A stretch of DNA of 64,000 nucleotides from Compostimonas suwonensis (lineage in GTDB: Bacteria; Actinomycetota; Actinomycetes; Actinomycetales; Microbacteriaceae). The position numbers were made by a program, and so were the translations under genes. The notes below the pieces were generated by a model. It was given only the letters and a program-made list of their open reading frames with translations. It searched no databases and was not told where the DNA came from. Shown one piece after another: positions 1 to 10,287 of the stretch (its first letter is position 1; each line of letters starts with the position of its first letter). Location of the stretch: contig NZ_PGFB01000003.1 in the NCBI RefSeq assembly GCF_002797855.1, positions 1-64,000 on the forward strand, in the 5' to 3' direction.

Positions 1-177
1 ACGTGAGCGACCGCTCGCCCCGACCCGATGCGTTGGACCATGATCAACCTGCCGGCCGGAGCCAGCCGGGCATTAGCGTGAGACACGAGAGACCTCCGTG
101 GGATCGAGGGAACCTAGACAGCTCCAACTCGACCTCGGAGGTCTCTCCTACGTCAACAACGATCCGGGTCAGTACAT
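1..177. other. Intergenic edge region without a supported gene
   Basis: No convincing coding sequence is seen. A 66-codon open frame on the plus strand (3-203) has no ribosome binding site or recognisable composition, and it runs into the 3' end of the DUF4012 gene. The notable content is a 12-bp perfect inverted repeat, at 88-99 and 136-147, listed separately. It lies about 30 bp beyond the stop codon of the minus-strand gene. Confidence 0.5.
88..147. repeat. Interrupted palindrome, 60 bp (12-bp arms)
   Basis: The arm GAGAGACCTCCG at 88-99 is exactly inverted as CGGAGGTCTCTC at 136-147, with 36 bp between. It lies 30 bp past the stop of the minus-strand DUF4012 gene, so it is probably in that gene's 3' untranslated region. 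There is no T-tract. A terminator or mRNA 3'-end stabiliser is an inference from the position. Confidence 0.75.
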
Positions 178-2016
178 CTAGCCGCAGGACGGCGGCTCGA
201 TGACGTTCTCGGTCGTGTTGATCATCGGGGTTCCGCGCACCTCGAGCGGGCCATAGGCTCCGGGCGCCCCAATGAACGTCGCGGTCACGGTCGTGGTCTC
301 GCCGGGAGCGAGATAAGCGGCGAAGGATGCCACGGGTCGCCCGAGATCGTCGGTGCGACCGGTGACAATGGTCTCGAGTCCCTGGACGTCGACACGTGCG
401 TCGCTGACGGACGCCCCGATCGGGCCGTAGACGAAGATCTCGGTGCGGAACTTCTCACCCAGCCAGTCGCGACTCATCACGTACTGGGGGAGGGCGTCCG
501 CTTCGTCGACGGTCAGATTGGAGTGCAGGGTCACGGAGGTCGAGAAAGTGGGGTTCGCCGGTGCTGTGCAGACGTCGGTCGTCGTGCGCGTGCTGGTTTG
601 CAGGTAGTAGTCGATCTTCGAGGCCGAGGTGTCGCGGTAGTAGACCCCGATCACGGTCTTCTCGTCATTGGTCTTCGGCAGAGTGCCCTGCAAGGGGGTG
701 CCGTCGAGCAGCGCCTGTTCGTCGGGACTGGCGCTCCACATCATGATGCTGCCGTGATTGATGCCCTCGGTGATCGCCCTGGTCATCGTCTTGATGTCGA
801 AATCCCCGGTCGTGATCTTGTTGATGATCTCTGAGGCGGCGGCCTGGAAGAAGGCGTCGGCGAGGGGCGCGTCCTCGTTCCGGGGGTATCTCATATAGAC
901 GCCGTTGACGAGCAGGGACACGGCGTTGTCGCTCGAGAGCACGTCTCCCGAGGAGAGGGTGATGGGCCCGGTGGCCTCGAGGATCCGGGCCAGGGCCAGC
1001 GGATCGATCGAGATGACGCCGTCGACGCTCGAGCCCTGGTCGCGCAGCCAGAAGGCACGCATGATGCTCGCGGCCGTGGGGAAGTCGGGCCGGCTGGTCG
1101 AGGTGTTGATGTGGTCGACGAGGTAGCTGCCGTAGAGGTCGAGGGCGCTCTGGTCGACGGGGACGTCGACGGGGACGCCCTCGACGAAGTTGCCGCTGTT
1201 CGCCTGCCCCACCATCGCGATCGAGCCGTTGTCGATCGACATGAGCGAGTAGGCGGCGGCGCTTCCGCCCAGGGCCGTGCTCTCGGCGTTGTTCTGGAAG
1301 GCGAGCAGATAGCTACGGGGGCCGTTCTGGCCCAGCACGTTCCCGGCGACGTCGACGAGCGGAGTCATCTGGGTGATCGCCGTGTCGGCCGTGGTGAGCA
1401 GCCCGTCGAACTTCTCGACCGCGGCCTTCACGGGGCCGATCGTGTTCGCCGTGTCGATGGTCGACATCTTCTGCTTCGCATCGCCGAAGACGGTCGTCGC
1501 CGAGGCCAGGATCGTCTTGGCCTTGTCGAGCGGGGTGAGGTCGAATCCGCCGGTCACCGGATCGCGCGCACCGAGGTCGAAGGTCGACAGGGTGTCGATG
1601 GCGGGCACGGCGACCTGCTGCACGATGTCATCGATGCTTCCCGCCACGATGCGCACGGCGCTGAGGTTCTCGCCCAGCACCGGGATGTACTCGGCAGCGC
1701 GCCAGATCGGGTCGTCCGCCCCCGCGACCGCACCCGCGGAACGGGTTTGGAGCTGATCGCTCGTGCCGGCGAGAGCGTCGAGGTCGAAGCTCGTGGCTTG
1801 AGCCTGCAACTGGTCGACGAGGGTCTGCGCCGCCTCGAGGTCGTTCTTGACGATGAGCACCCGGGTCGCGAGCCAGGCGGCACAGCCCAGACCGGCGATG
1901 AGCACGATGGAGACGACGATCCAGACGGTCCGTTTGGTCGTGGATCCTCTGCCCGGCCGGCGCTCGGAGGCATGACGTGGCGTCGCGGTCGCGTGTTGGG
2001 GGCCTGGACGATTCAC
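178..2016 (-). CDS. DUF4012 domain-containing membrane-anchored protein
   Basis: A 612-residue protein with a short basic cytoplasmic N-terminus (about residues 1-28), one membrane segment (about 29-51) and a long extracytoplasmic part that matches the DUF4012 family as I recognise it, including the motif LLAFQNNAESTALGG. The biochemical function of the family is unknown. Members often sit beside capsule or exopolysaccharide genes, and here the divergent neighbour is a polyprenyl-phosphate sugar transferase, so a surface polymer role is plausible but inferred. The start is GTG at 2016. A -10-like TACAGT (minus strand, 2028-2023) ends only 6 nt before it and there is no Shine-Dalgarno, so the mRNA is probably leaderless. 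Confidence 0.85.
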   Translation of the reverse strand: MNRPGPQHATATPRHASERRPGRGSTTKRTVWIVVSIVLIAGLGCAAWLATRVLIVKNDLEAAQTLVDQLQAQATSFDLDALAGTSDQLQTRSAGAVAGADDPIWRAAEYIPVLGENLSAVRIVAGSIDDIVQQVAVPAIDTLSTFDLGARDPVTGGFDLTPLDKAKTILASATTVFGDAKQKMSTIDTANTIGPVKAAVEKFDGLLTTADTAITQMTPLVDVAGNVLGQNGPRSYLLAFQNNAESTALGGSAAAYSLMSIDNGSIAMVGQANSGNFVEGVPVDVPVDQSALDLYGSYLVDHINTSTSRPDFPTAASIMRAFWLRDQGSSVDGVISIDPLALARILEATGPITLSSGDVLSSDNAVSLLVNGVYMRYPRNEDAPLADAFFQAAASEIINKITTGDFDIKTMTRAITEGINHGSIMMWSASPDEQALLDGTPLQGTLPKTNDEKTVIGVYYRDTSASKIDYYLQTSTRTTTDVCTAPANPTFSTSVTLHSNLTVDEADALPQYVMSRDWLGEKFRTEIFVYGPIGASVSDARVDVQGLETIVTGRTDDLGRPVASFAAYLAPGETTTVTATFIGAPGAYGPLEVRGTPMINTTENVIEPPSCG

Positions 2017-2022
2017 AGGTCA

Positions 2023-2028
2023 ACTGTA
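2023..2028 (-). promoter_or_regulatory. -10 element of leaderless DUF4012 gene
   Basis: TACAGT on the minus strand ends 6 nt before the GTG start at 2016. This spacing puts the transcription start at or next to the start codon. Confidence 0.5.
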
Positions 2029-2204
2029 GAGGAGCGAAACTGGGAAGCCGGGTCATGAACTGCCCCCTGAAATGACGGCAGCTTAAGGGGGAGCCCCGTA
2101 TGGGATGTCCAGTACAGTTATGACGTCGTGAATCGTCTGCGATTGATCCCACGATTTACGCTTCATCACCCGAAGGATGGGCGAGTCAGGTCAGGAGGTC
2201 GCCT

Positions 2205-3668
2205 ATGGTCGCGCGGGGTTCGCGTCCGACGGCTTCGATTCGGCGGCGGTCATGGCAGCGATCGTTCGCCGCTCGACTGTTCACGACCGACATCCTTCTG
2301 ATCAGCGGCTCGGTGCTCGGCTCGCAGCTGCTCTGGTTCGGTTTCGACACGGTCGAGCTGTCCGCCGACATCCCTGCTCTTCGCGCCGGCTACACCACCG
2401 TCTCGATCGTCTTGATCGTCAGCTGGATGCTCATGCTCGACCTTTTCGGAACCCGCGACCACAAGGTCATCGGCAGCGGCTCGCTCGAGTACAAGCGCGT
2501 CACCGATGCGACCATCAGGCTCTTCGGGGTCTTCGCGATCCTCGCCTTCCTCTTCAGGATCGAGCTCGCCCGCGGCTACTTCCTCACCGCGCTGCCGGCC
2601 GGACTGCTGCTCCTCCTCTTCTCGCGCTGGCAGTGGCGGCAGTGGCTGCGTCGCAGACAGGCGAAGGCCACCTTCGTCTCGCGTGCGCTGCTCGTGGGCG
2701 AGCGCGACAAGTCGGTGCACGTCGGGCAGACGATCCAGGCGACCCCCGGGGCGGGCCTCCTGCTCGTGGGCGCGCTCACCCCCGACGGGCGGGTCACCGA
2801 TCCCGACATCCAGGGGGCTCCGATCCTGGGCGACTTCGCCACGCTCCTGCAGGCCGTCGAGAGCTCGCGGGCCGACACCGTGATCCTCACCGGTTCCGAC
2901 GAGCTCAGCCCGGCCGACATGCGCCGGGTCGGCTGGGAGCTCGAGTCGCGCGGCGTCGAGCTCATCGTCGCGCCGGCGCTGACGGATGTCGCGGGCCCCC
3001 GCATCCACGCCCGCCCCGTCGCCGGGCTGCCCCTCATCCATGTGAGCTACCCGACCTTCGAGGGTGTGAAGCGCTTCTCGAAGAGGATCTTCGACATCCT
3101 CGGCTCCGGTCTGCTCATCGTCGTGAGCTCCCCGCTCCTGCTGGGCATCGCGATCGCCGTCAGGCGCTCGGGGCCGGGCAGCATCCTCTACCGCCAGGAG
3201 CGCATCGGACGCAAGGGCACCCCCTTCGGCATGCTCAAGTTCCGCTCGATGGTGCAAGACGCCGACGACCAGCTCGAGAGCCTGCTCGACGCGCAGGGCA
3301 CTTCGGACACCCCGCTGTTCAAGGTCACCAACGATCCGCGCATCACCCCGATCGGGCAGGTGCTGCGCAGGCACTCCCTCGACGAGCTGCCGCAGCTGTT
3401 CAACGTCTTCGTCGGGAACATGAGCCTCGTCGGTCCCCGGCCCCAGCGCGCGGCCGAGGTCGCGCTCTACGACGACGCCGCTCATCGGCGCCTCATCATG
3501 AAGCCGGGCATGAGCGGCCTCTGGCAGGTGAGCGGCCGATCCAACCTCAGCTGGGACGACAGCATCCGCCTCGGTCTCTACTATGTCGAGAACTGGTCGC
3601 TGACCGCCGACGTCATCATCCTGTGGCGCACGGTGAGGGCCGTCGTCAAGCCGGAGGGCGCGGTTTGA
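2205..3668 (+). CDS. Exopolysaccharide polyprenyl-phosphate sugar transferase
   Basis: A 487-residue initiating glycosyl-phosphate transferase. The N-terminal half has about five hydrophobic membrane segments (residues about 25-160), followed by a CoA-binding-like region. The C-terminal 200 residues form the bacterial sugar transferase domain: KRIFDILGS, the substrate loop YRQERIGRKGTPFGMLKFRSM, RRHSLDELPQLFNV and VGPRP, then the closing SGLWQVSGRS. The family transfers a sugar-1-phosphate to undecaprenyl phosphate to start capsule or EPS repeat units. AGGAGG at 2192-2197 fixes the ATG at 2205. It sits directly upstream of the S10 leader, where the str operon (fusA-tuf) is often found. The exact sugar cannot be told from sequence. 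Confidence 0.92.
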   Translation: MVARGSRPTASIRRRSWQRSFAARLFTTDILLISGSVLGSQLLWFGFDTVELSADIPALRAGYTTVSIVLIVSWMLMLDLFGTRDHKVIGSGSLEYKRVTDATIRLFGVFAILAFLFRIELARGYFLTALPAGLLLLLFSRWQWRQWLRRRQAKATFVSRALLVGERDKSVHVGQTIQATPGAGLLLVGALTPDGRVTDPDIQGAPILGDFATLLQAVESSRADTVILTGSDELSPADMRRVGWELESRGVELIVAPALTDVAGPRIHARPVAGLPLIHVSYPTFEGVKRFSKRIFDILGSGLLIVVSSPLLLGIAIAVRRSGPGSILYRQERIGRKGTPFGMLKFRSMVQDADDQLESLLDAQGTSDTPLFKVTNDPRITPIGQVLRRHSLDELPQLFNVFVGNMSLVGPRPQRAAEVALYDDAAHRRLIMKPGMSGLWQVSGRSNLSWDDSIRLGLYYVENWSLTADVIILWRTVRAVVKPEGAV

Positions 3669-3972
3669 GGCGCGACACGCCCGGGTTGCAGCAATACCCG
3701 AAATGTGGCAAACTCGTCTAGTTCAACATTTCGGCCCGCGCGCCTGCTTGAGTGCAAGCGCTGCAGGGCCGAATCACTGCCAGGCAGTGCATAGGAGTTG
3801 CTCTTCGAGAGCATTGGGCCTAGGCCGCGGGTAGCAGAACGAAGCTTAATCGACACCCCAAACGACCTGGGTAAAACCATGTCATGAGTCGTGCGCCCGA
3901 ACATCGGCGACACGCTCGAACGGGGAGCCGGTGACAGGCTCGTTGGTCGGGTCTGTCGAGCGCAGCAGGCAT

Positions 3973-3989
3973 CGCGGAGGCTCTCCGCG
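3973..3989 (+). other. Leader hairpin, 7-bp stem
   Basis: CGCGGAG, loop GCT, CTCCGCG. A perfect stem in the S10 leader, about 130 nt upstream of rpsJ. Confidence 0.5.
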
Positions 3990-3998
3990 GTGCGGGGC

Positions 3999-4023
3999 TG
4001 GGTTCGACAGGCTCGATGAGCGG
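3999..4023. repeat. Dispersed-repeat-like motif GGTTCGACAGGCTCGATGAG
   Basis: The sequence from 4001 resembles a short motif of the type GGTTTCGACAGGCTC that I recall as recurrent between genes in Microbacteriaceae genomes. A degenerate relative containing GACAGGCTCGTTGG lies just upstream (about 3934-3947). Recognition is from memory; no other copy is seen in this window. Confidence 0.4.
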
Positions 4024-4121
4024 CCATTGACAGAAGAACAGTGGTGCGACATACGTAGTGCTACGCAGCGTCCAATGCGGCCGGAAGACCGTAAGACGCT
4101 CTGAATGAGAGAGAGTCAGAC

Positions 4122-4430
4122 ATGGCGGGACAAAAGATCCGCATTCGACTTAAGTCATATGACCACGAGGTCATCGACACCTCGGCGCGCAAGATCGTCG
4201 ACACGGTGACCCGTGCCGGCGCGACTGTGGTCGGCCCGGTGCCGCTTCCTACCGAGAAGAACGTCATCGCCGTCATCCGTTCGCCTCACAAGTACAAGGA
4301 CAGCCGTGAGCACTTCGAGATGCGCACCCACAAGCGACTGATCGACATCATCGATCCGACGCCCAAGGCCGTCGACTCGCTCATGCGTCTCGACCTGCCG
4401 GCGGACGTCAACATCGAGATCAAGCTCTGA
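4122..4430 (+). CDS. rpsJ: 30S ribosomal protein S10
   Basis: A 102-residue protein, the normal S10 length, beginning [19 protein letters not shown] and containing the conserved [15 protein letters not shown] and RTHKRLIDI segments. It is a small-subunit head protein that is also NusB's partner in antitermination. First gene of the S10 cluster; rplC follows after 23 bp. Confidence 0.98.
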   Translation: MAGQKIRIRLKSYDHEVIDTSARKIVDTVTRAGATVVGPVPLPTEKNVIAVIRSPHKYKDSREHFEMRTHKRLIDIIDPTPKAVDSLMRLDLPADVNIEIKL

Positions 4431-4453
4431 GCCGGATAGGGACGCAAGGAATC

Positions 4454-5113
4454 ATGGCTACCGAAACCAAGAAGACCACCAAGGGTCTGCTCGGCACGAA
4501 GCTCGGCATGACCCAGGTGTGGGACGAGAACAACAAGCTCATCCCCGTCACCGTCATCGAGCTCTCCCCGAACGTCGTCACCCAGATCCGCACCCCTGAG
4601 GTCGACGGATACGACGGCGTGCAGATCGCCTACGGCCAGATCGACCCGCGCAAGGTCGACAAGCCCTCCACCGGCCACTTCGCCAAGGCCGGCGTCACGC
4701 CGCGCCGCCACCTCACCGAGCTCCGCACCGCGGATGCCGCTGACTACAGCCTCGGCCAGGAGCTCACCGTCGACGGTGTCTTCGAAGCCGGCAAGAAGGT
4801 CGACGTCGTCGGCACCAGCAAGGGCAAGGGCTTCGCCGGTGTTATGAAGCGACACAACTTCAAGGGTGTCTCCGCTTCGCACGGTTCGCACCGCAACCAC
4901 CGCAAGCCCGGCTCGATCGGCGCCTCCTCGACCCCCAGCCGTGTCTTCAAGGGCATGCGCATGGCCGGTCGTATGGGTGGCGACCGGGTGACCGTGCTCA
5001 ACCTCGTCGTGCACGCCGTCGACGCCGAGAAGGGTCTCTTGCTCGTCAAGGGCGCCGTTCCCGGTGCACGCGGTCGCATCGTATTCGTCCGCAACGCAGT
5101 GAAGGGGGCGTAG
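4454..5113 (+). CDS. rplC: 50S ribosomal protein L3
   Basis: 219 residues, usual length. It contains [15 protein letters not shown] near the N-terminus, the central [17 protein letters not shown] loop that reaches toward the peptidyl transferase centre, and [18 protein letters not shown] lies 5-9 nt before the ATG. L3 is an early 23S rRNA assembly protein. Second gene of the cluster. Confidence 0.98.
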   Translation: MATETKKTTKGLLGTKLGMTQVWDENNKLIPVTVIELSPNVVTQIRTPEVDGYDGVQIAYGQIDPRKVDKPSTGHFAKAGVTPRRHLTELRTADAADYSLGQELTVDGVFEAGKKVDVVGTSKGKGFAGVMKRHNFKGVSASHGSHRNHRKPGSIGASSTPSRVFKGMRMAGRMGGDRVTVLNLVVHAVDAEKGLLLVKGAVPGARGRIVFVRNAVKGA

Positions 5114-5116
5114 TTC

Positions 5117-5788
5117 ATGGCTACCGCACTCGACATCGTCGACATCTCGGGTAAGAAGGCCGGCTCGGTCGAGCTTCCCGCCGAGATCTTCGACGTTCAG
5201 ACCAATGTGCCGCTCATCCACCAGGTGGTCGTGGCCCAGCTCGCAGCCGCCCGTCAGGGAACCCACAAGACCAAGCGTCGTGGTGAGGTCTCCGGTGCCG
5301 GCCGCAAGCCGTTCAAGCAGAAGGGAACCGGTCGCGCTCGTCAGGGCTCGATCCGCGCCCCTCAGATGACCGGTGGTGGCATCGTCCACGGACCGCAGCC
5401 GCGCAACTACTCGCAGCGCACCCCGAAGAAGATGATCGCCGCCGCTCTGCTCGGCTCGCTCTCGGACCGCGCCCGCGGAGGCCGCCTCCACGTCGTCGAG
5501 TCGCTCGTCGCCGGTGAGACGCCCTCGACGAAGGCCGCTCTCGAGCTGCTCGCCGGTGTCGCGTCGAGCAGGCACGTGCTCATCGTGCTCGAGCGCGACG
5601 ACGACCTCAGCTACCTGAGCGTTCGCAACATCCCCACCGTCCACGTGCTCACTGCCGACCAGCTGAACGCCTACGACGTGCTCGTCTCCGACGACATCGT
5701 CTTCACGAAGGCGGCCTTCGACATCTTCGTCGCGGCCAAGCTCGCGAGCGCGGCCAGCAAGGCGAACAAGGAAGAGGTGTCCGCGTAA
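5117..5788 (+). CDS. rplD: 50S ribosomal protein L4
   Basis: 223 residues. It shows the conserved exit-tunnel loop region [19 protein letters not shown] and the globular C-terminal part. It starts 3 bp after the rplC stop and its stop overlaps the rplW start by one base, so translation is probably coupled. In enterobacteria L4 represses its own operon through the S10 leader; the long structured leader here makes that worth testing. Confidence 0.98.
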   Translation: MATALDIVDISGKKAGSVELPAEIFDVQTNVPLIHQVVVAQLAAARQGTHKTKRRGEVSGAGRKPFKQKGTGRARQGSIRAPQMTGGGIVHGPQPRNYSQRTPKKMIAAALLGSLSDRARGGRLHVVESLVAGETPSTKAALELLAGVASSRHVLIVLERDDDLSYLSVRNIPTVHVLTADQLNAYDVLVSDDIVFTKAAFDIFVAAKLASAASKANKEEVSA

Positions 5789-6090
5789 TGGCCATCGCAG
5801 TCAACAAGGACCCCCGCGACATCATCATCGCGCCGGTCGTCTCCGAGAAGAGCTACGGGCTGATCGACGAGGGCAAGTACACCTTCATCGTCGACCCCCG
5901 CTCGAACAAGACCGAGATCAAGCTCGCCATCGAGAAGATCTTCAAGGTCAAGGTCGCGTCGATCAACACCCTCAACAAAAAGGGCAAGACCCGCCGCACC
6001 AAGTTCGGCATCGGCAAGACCAAGGACACGAAGCGCGCGATCGTCACGCTCAAGTCCGGTTCTATCGACATTTTCACGGCAGTTGGCTAG
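5788..6090 (+). CDS. rplW: 50S ribosomal protein L23
   Basis: 100 residues, with [19 protein letters not shown] and the extended loop [20 protein letters not shown] typical of L23. It sits at the tunnel exit, where trigger factor and SRP dock. The ATG overlaps the last base of the rplD stop codon. Confidence 0.98.
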   Translation: MAIAVNKDPRDIIIAPVVSEKSYGLIDEGKYTFIVDPRSNKTEIKLAIEKIFKVKVASINTLNKKGKTRRTKFGIGKTKDTKRAIVTLKSGSIDIFTAVG

Positions 6091-6116
6091 GCGCCGGGAC
6101 TAGAGGATAAAGAACA

Positions 6117-6956
<840 letters not shown>

Positions 6957-6968
6957 GAGTTGTAGAAG

Positions 6969-7250
6969 ATGCCACGCAGTCTCAAGAAGGGCCCCTTCGT
7001 TGATGACCACCTGCTCCGCAAGGTCGTTACAGCGAACGAAGCCAACAACAAGAACGTGATCAAGACCTGGTCGCGCCGCTCGATGATCATCCCGGCCATG
7101 CTGGGACACACCATCGCGGTGCACGACGGTCGCAAGCACATCCCGGTGTTCGTCACCGAGACGATGGTTGGGCACAAGCTCGGAGAGTTTGCCCCCACCC
7201 GCACCTTCCGTGGACACGAGAAGGACGACAAGAAGGGTCGTCGCCGCTAA
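6969..7250 (+). CDS. rpsS: 30S ribosomal protein S19
   Basis: 93 residues, normal length. It begins [18 protein letters not shown] and contains [19 protein letters not shown] and the [11 protein letters not shown] signature. It contacts 16S rRNA in the head together with S13. Confidence 0.98.
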   Translation: MPRSLKKGPFVDDHLLRKVVTANEANNKNVIKTWSRRSMIIPAMLGHTIAVHDGRKHIPVFVTETMVGHKLGEFAPTRTFRGHEKDDKKGRRR

Positions 7251-7274
7251 CGCGGGGACGTAAGGAGGAGAGAA

Positions 7275-7679
7275 ATGGTGGAAGCAGTCGCACGCGTGCG
7301 TCACATCCGCGTCACCCCCATGAAGGCCCGTCGCGTCGTCAACCTGATCCGCGGCAAGCAGGCCCAGGAGGCCTTGGCCATCCTGAAGTTCGCACCGCAG
7401 TCGGCGAGCGAGCCGGTCTACAAGCTCGTCGCGGCGGCCATCGCCAACGCGCGAGTGAAGGCCGACGCGAGCAATTCGTACCTTGACGAGCAGGACCTCT
7501 ACGTCGCGAAGGCATTCGTCGACGAGGGCACGACCTTGAAGCGGTTCCAGCCGCGTGCACAGGGCCGCGCGTTCCAGATCCTCAAGCGCACGAGCCACAT
7601 CACGATCGTCCTGGCAACGCCGGACGAGACGGTGGCCGCCGGTTCCAAGAAGTCAGCCCAGAAGGCGAGGACCAACTAA
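7275..7679 (+). CDS. rplV: 50S ribosomal protein L22
   Basis: 134 residues with [20 protein letters not shown] and the beta-hairpin ending [19 protein letters not shown] that lines the exit tunnel. GGAGGAGA lies just upstream of the ATG. The stop overlaps rpsC by one base. Confidence 0.98.
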   Translation: MVEAVARVRHIRVTPMKARRVVNLIRGKQAQEALAILKFAPQSASEPVYKLVAAAIANARVKADASNSYLDEQDLYVAKAFVDEGTTLKRFQPRAQGRAFQILKRTSHITIVLATPDETVAAGSKKSAQKARTN

Positions 7680-8467
7680 TGGGTCAGAAAGTCAATCCGT
7701 ACGGTTTCCGTCTCGGGATCACGACCGACCACGTGTCGCGCTGGTTCTCGGACAGCACCAAGAAGGGTCAGCGTTACTCGGACTACGTTGCCGAAGACGT
7801 CAAGATCCGTCGTCTGCTCAGCACCTCGCTCGACCGCGCCGGCGTTTCGCGCATCGAGATCGAGCGCACCCGTGACCGCGTCCGCGTCGACATCCACACC
7901 GCCCGTCCGGGCATCGTGATCGGTCGCCGTGGCGCCGAGGCCGAGCGCATCCGCGCCGACCTCGAGAAGCTCACGGGCAAGCAGATCCAGCTGAACATCC
8001 TCGAGGTCAAGAACCCCGAGGCCGACGCCCAGCTCGTCGCGCAGGGCATCGCCGAGCAGCTTTCCGCTCGTGTGGCGTTCCGCCGTGCGATGCGCAAGGG
8101 CCTGCAGGGCGCTCAGCGCACCTCCACGGTCAAGGGTGTTCGTATCCAGGTCTCCGGCCGCCTCGGCGGCGCCGAGATGAGCCGTTCCGAGTTCTACCGC
8201 GAGGGCCGCGTTCCGCTGCACACTCTGCGCGCGAACATCGACTACGGCTTCTACGAGGCGAAGACCACCTTCGGCCGCATCGGCGTGAAGGTCTGGATCT
8301 ACAAGGGCGACATCACCAACAAGGAGCTTGCCCGCGAGCAGGCCAACCAGAAGTCATCGCGCCCGGAGCGTCGTGACGGCCGCGATGGCGACCGTCCCCG
8401 TCGTGGCTCGGCGCCGAAGACGGATGCGGCCGCCGCCGCTCCCGTCGCAGCAGGAGTTGAGGCATAA
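7679..8467 (+). CDS. rpsC: 30S ribosomal protein S3 with basic/Ala-rich tail
   Basis: 262 residues. It begins [20 protein letters not shown], has the KH-type RNA-binding motif [20 protein letters not shown], and the C-terminal domain [30 protein letters not shown]. The last 45 residues or so form a charged, then Ala-rich tail ([15 protein letters not shown]) beyond the conserved core. It lines the mRNA entry tunnel. The start overlaps rplV, and rplP follows after 2 bp. Confidence 0.98.
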   Translation: MGQKVNPYGFRLGITTDHVSRWFSDSTKKGQRYSDYVAEDVKIRRLLSTSLDRAGVSRIEIERTRDRVRVDIHTARPGIVIGRRGAEAERIRADLEKLTGKQIQLNILEVKNPEADAQLVAQGIAEQLSARVAFRRAMRKGLQGAQRTSTVKGVRIQVSGRLGGAEMSRSEFYREGRVPLHTLRANIDYGFYEAKTTFGRIGVKVWIYKGDITNKELAREQANQKSSRPERRDGRDGDRPRRGSAPKTDAAAAAPVAAGVEA

Positions 8468-8469
8468 CC

Positions 8470-8889
8470 ATGTTGATTCCACGTCGAGTCAAGCACCGCA
8501 AGCAGCACCACCCCGGCCGTAGCGGCCAGGCGACCGGTGGCACCACGGTGTCGTTCGGTGAGTACGGCATCCAGGCCCTCACCCCTGCCTACGTGACCAA
8601 CCGTCAGATCGAGTCCGCTCGTATCGCGATGACCCGTCACATCAAGCGTGGTGGAAAGGTGTGGATCAACATCTACCCCGACCGCCCGCTGACCAAGAAG
8701 CCCGCCGAGACCCGCATGGGTTCCGGTAAGGGTTCACCCGAGTGGTGGGTCGCCAACGTCAAGCCGGGTCGCGTGCTCTTCGAGCTCAGCGGCGTCAACG
8801 AGACGGTCGCCCGCGAGGCGCTCACCCGTGCTATCCACAAGCTGCCGCTCAAGGCACGCATCATCAAGCGCGAGGAGGGCGACGCGTAA
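8470..8889 (+). CDS. rplP: 50S ribosomal protein L16
   Basis: 139 residues, normal length. It begins [19 protein letters not shown] and contains [15 protein letters not shown] and [20 protein letters not shown], near the A-site tRNA contact surface. The TAA overlaps the rpmC ATG. Confidence 0.98.
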   Translation: MLIPRRVKHRKQHHPGRSGQATGGTTVSFGEYGIQALTPAYVTNRQIESARIAMTRHIKRGGKVWINIYPDRPLTKKPAETRMGSGKGSPEWWVANVKPGRVLFELSGVNETVAREALTRAIHKLPLKARIIKREEGDA

Positions 8890-9215
8890 TGGCGATCGGA
8901 TCCAAGGAACTCCGCCCGACGGAGCTCGACACCTTTGAAGACGAGCGACTTGTCGACGAGCTGAAGAAGGCCAAGGAAGAGCTGTTCAACCTGCGCTTCC
9001 AGTCGGCCACCGGCCAGCTCGAGAGCCACGGCCGCCTGCGTGCGGTCAAGCGCGACATCGCTCGTATCTACACCGTGATTCGCGAGCGTGAGCTCGGAAT
9101 CCGCGCGACGCCCGCACCTCTCGAGGTCGAGGCGAAGCCAGAGAAGAAGACCCGTGCCAAGAAGGCGGATGCCGCAGAGGCAGCGCCGACCGAGAACAGT
9201 GAGGAGGCCAAGTAA
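8889..9215 (+). CDS. rpmC: 50S ribosomal protein L29 with long C-terminal tail
   Basis: 108 residues starting at the ATG at 8889 that overlaps the rplP stop. A longer open frame reaches back to 8742 but would run inside rplP. Residues 1-75 are ordinary L29 ([20 protein letters not shown], then [17 protein letters not shown]). Residues about 76-108 are a Lys/Ala/Glu-rich extension absent from the usual 65-75-residue protein. L29 lies at the tunnel exit beside L23. The tail is probably disordered. Confidence 0.96.
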   Translation: MAIGSKELRPTELDTFEDERLVDELKKAKEELFNLRFQSATGQLESHGRLRAVKRDIARIYTVIRERELGIRATPAPLEVEAKPEKKTRAKKADAAEAAPTENSEEAK

Positions 9216-9520
9216 TGGCTACCGCCAAGGAACAGACGACTGAGACAGAAGCCGCGGCCGAGACGCTCGTTCGCGGTTACCGCAAGAGCCGTCGTGGATA
9301 CGTCACGAGCGACAAGATGCAGAAGACCATCGTCGTCGAGGTCGAAGACCGCGTGAAGCACCCGCTGTACGGCAAGGTCATCCGCCGTACCTCGAAGGTC
9401 AAGGTCCACGACGAGAACAACACCGCCGGCGTCGGCGACCTCGTTCTCATCTCCGAGACGCGTCCCCTCAGCGCTTCCAAGCGCTGGAGGCTCGTCGAGA
9501 TCCTCGAGAAGGCCAAGTAA
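9215..9520 (+). CDS. rpsQ: 30S ribosomal protein S17
   Basis: 101 residues with [39 protein letters not shown] and [20 protein letters not shown], the S17 OB-fold. It has a short N-terminal extension of about 20 residues. The start overlaps the rpmC stop by one base. Confidence 0.98.
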   Translation: MATAKEQTTETEAAAETLVRGYRKSRRGYVTSDKMQKTIVVEVEDRVKHPLYGKVIRRTSKVKVHDENNTAGVGDLVLISETRPLSASKRWRLVEILEKAK

Positions 9521-9553
9521 GCCTCGGCTTGCTTGCGATATAGGGACAGATAA

Positions 9554-9922
9554 ATGCTTCAGCAGGAATCAAGAGTCAAGGTGGCCGACAACACGGGCGC
9601 CAAGGAGCTCCTCACCATCCGCGTGCTCGGCGGCTCCGGCCGTCGCTACGCGGGTCTGGGCGATGTCATCGTCGCGACCGTCAAGGACGCGATCCCCGGT
9701 GGCAACGTCAAGAAGGGTGACGTCGTCAAGGCGGTCATCGTTCGCACCAAGAAGGAGACCCGTCGTTCGGACGGCTCCTACATCAAGTTCGATGAGAACG
9801 CCGCGGTGATCTTGAAGAACGACGGGGACCCCCGCGGTACCCGCATCTTCGGACCGGTTGGTCGTGAGCTTCGCGACAAGAAGTTCATGAAGATCGTTTC
9901 CCTGGCGCCGGAGGTTATCTAG
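9554..9922 (+). CDS. rplN: 50S ribosomal protein L14
   Basis: 122 residues, exactly the usual length: [34 protein letters not shown] and [21 protein letters not shown]. It binds 23S rRNA at the subunit interface. First gene of what is called the spc operon elsewhere; a 33-bp gap after rpsQ shows no obvious new promoter. Confidence 0.98.
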   Translation: MLQQESRVKVADNTGAKELLTIRVLGGSGRRYAGLGDVIVATVKDAIPGGNVKKGDVVKAVIVRTKKETRRSDGSYIKFDENAAVILKNDGDPRGTRIFGPVGRELRDKKFMKIVSLAPEVI

Positions 9923-9924
9923 TC

Positions 9925-10287
9925 ATGGCGAAGAACATCAAGAAGGGCGACCTCGTGCAGGTCATCACCGGTGCCACGCAGGCACGCGGTGGCGACCGCG
10001 GCAAGCAGGGGCGCGTCATCGAGGTCTTGGTCGAGCAGAACCGCGTCATCGTCGAAGGTGTGAACTACATCACCAAGCACACCCGCGTCGGCCAGACGCA
10101 GCGTGGCACGAAGACCGGTGGCATCGAGACCATGGAGGCCCCGATCCACATCTCCAACGTCGCCATCGTCGACCCGGAGACCAAGAAGCCGACCCGCGTC
10201 GGCTTCCGCACCGAGCAGGTAACGAAGGACGGCGTCTCCAAGACCGTCCGCGTCCGTTACGCCAAGAAGTCAGGTAAGGACCTGTAA
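9925..10287 (+). CDS. rplX: 50S ribosomal protein L24
   Basis: 120 residues with the KOW motif region [30 protein letters not shown] and the [16 protein letters not shown] segment. An assembly-initiator protein. It starts 2 bp after the rplN stop and its stop overlaps the rplE start. Confidence 0.97.
   Translation: MAKNIKKGDLVQVITGATQARGGDRGKQGRVIEVLVEQNRVIVEGVNYITKHTRVGQTQRGTKTGGIETMEAPIHISNVAIVDPETKKPTRVGFRTEQVTKDGVSKTVRVRYAKKSGKDL

Larger units (their letters stand above)
3669..4121 (+). promoter_or_regulatory. S10-cluster promoter region and structured leader
   Basis: A 453-bp gene-free stretch. A possible promoter is TTGCAG (3686-3691), 17 bp, CAAACT (3709-3714). A second -35-like TTGACA lies at 4027-4032 without a clear -10. 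Between them are several hairpins: 3698-3706/3726-3734 (9-bp arms), GCTTG-AGTG-CAAGC at 3746-3759, CACTGCC-A-GGCAGTG at 3775-3789, GCTCT-TCG-AGAGC at 3800-3812, and CGCGGAG-GCT-CTCCGCG at 3973-3989. In other bacteria the S10 leader mediates autoregulation by L4; whether that holds here is inference. Confidence 0.55.

Noticed and set aside
3-203. 66-codon plus-strand frame at the window edge
   Set aside because: No RBS, no similarity recognised, overlaps the 3' end of the DUF4012 gene and contains the palindrome arms.
3669-4121. Small coding gene in the S10 leader (minus strand 3581-4027 frame)
   Set aside because: The frame overlaps the sugar transferase end antisense, has no RBS and spans obvious hairpins and promoter elements.
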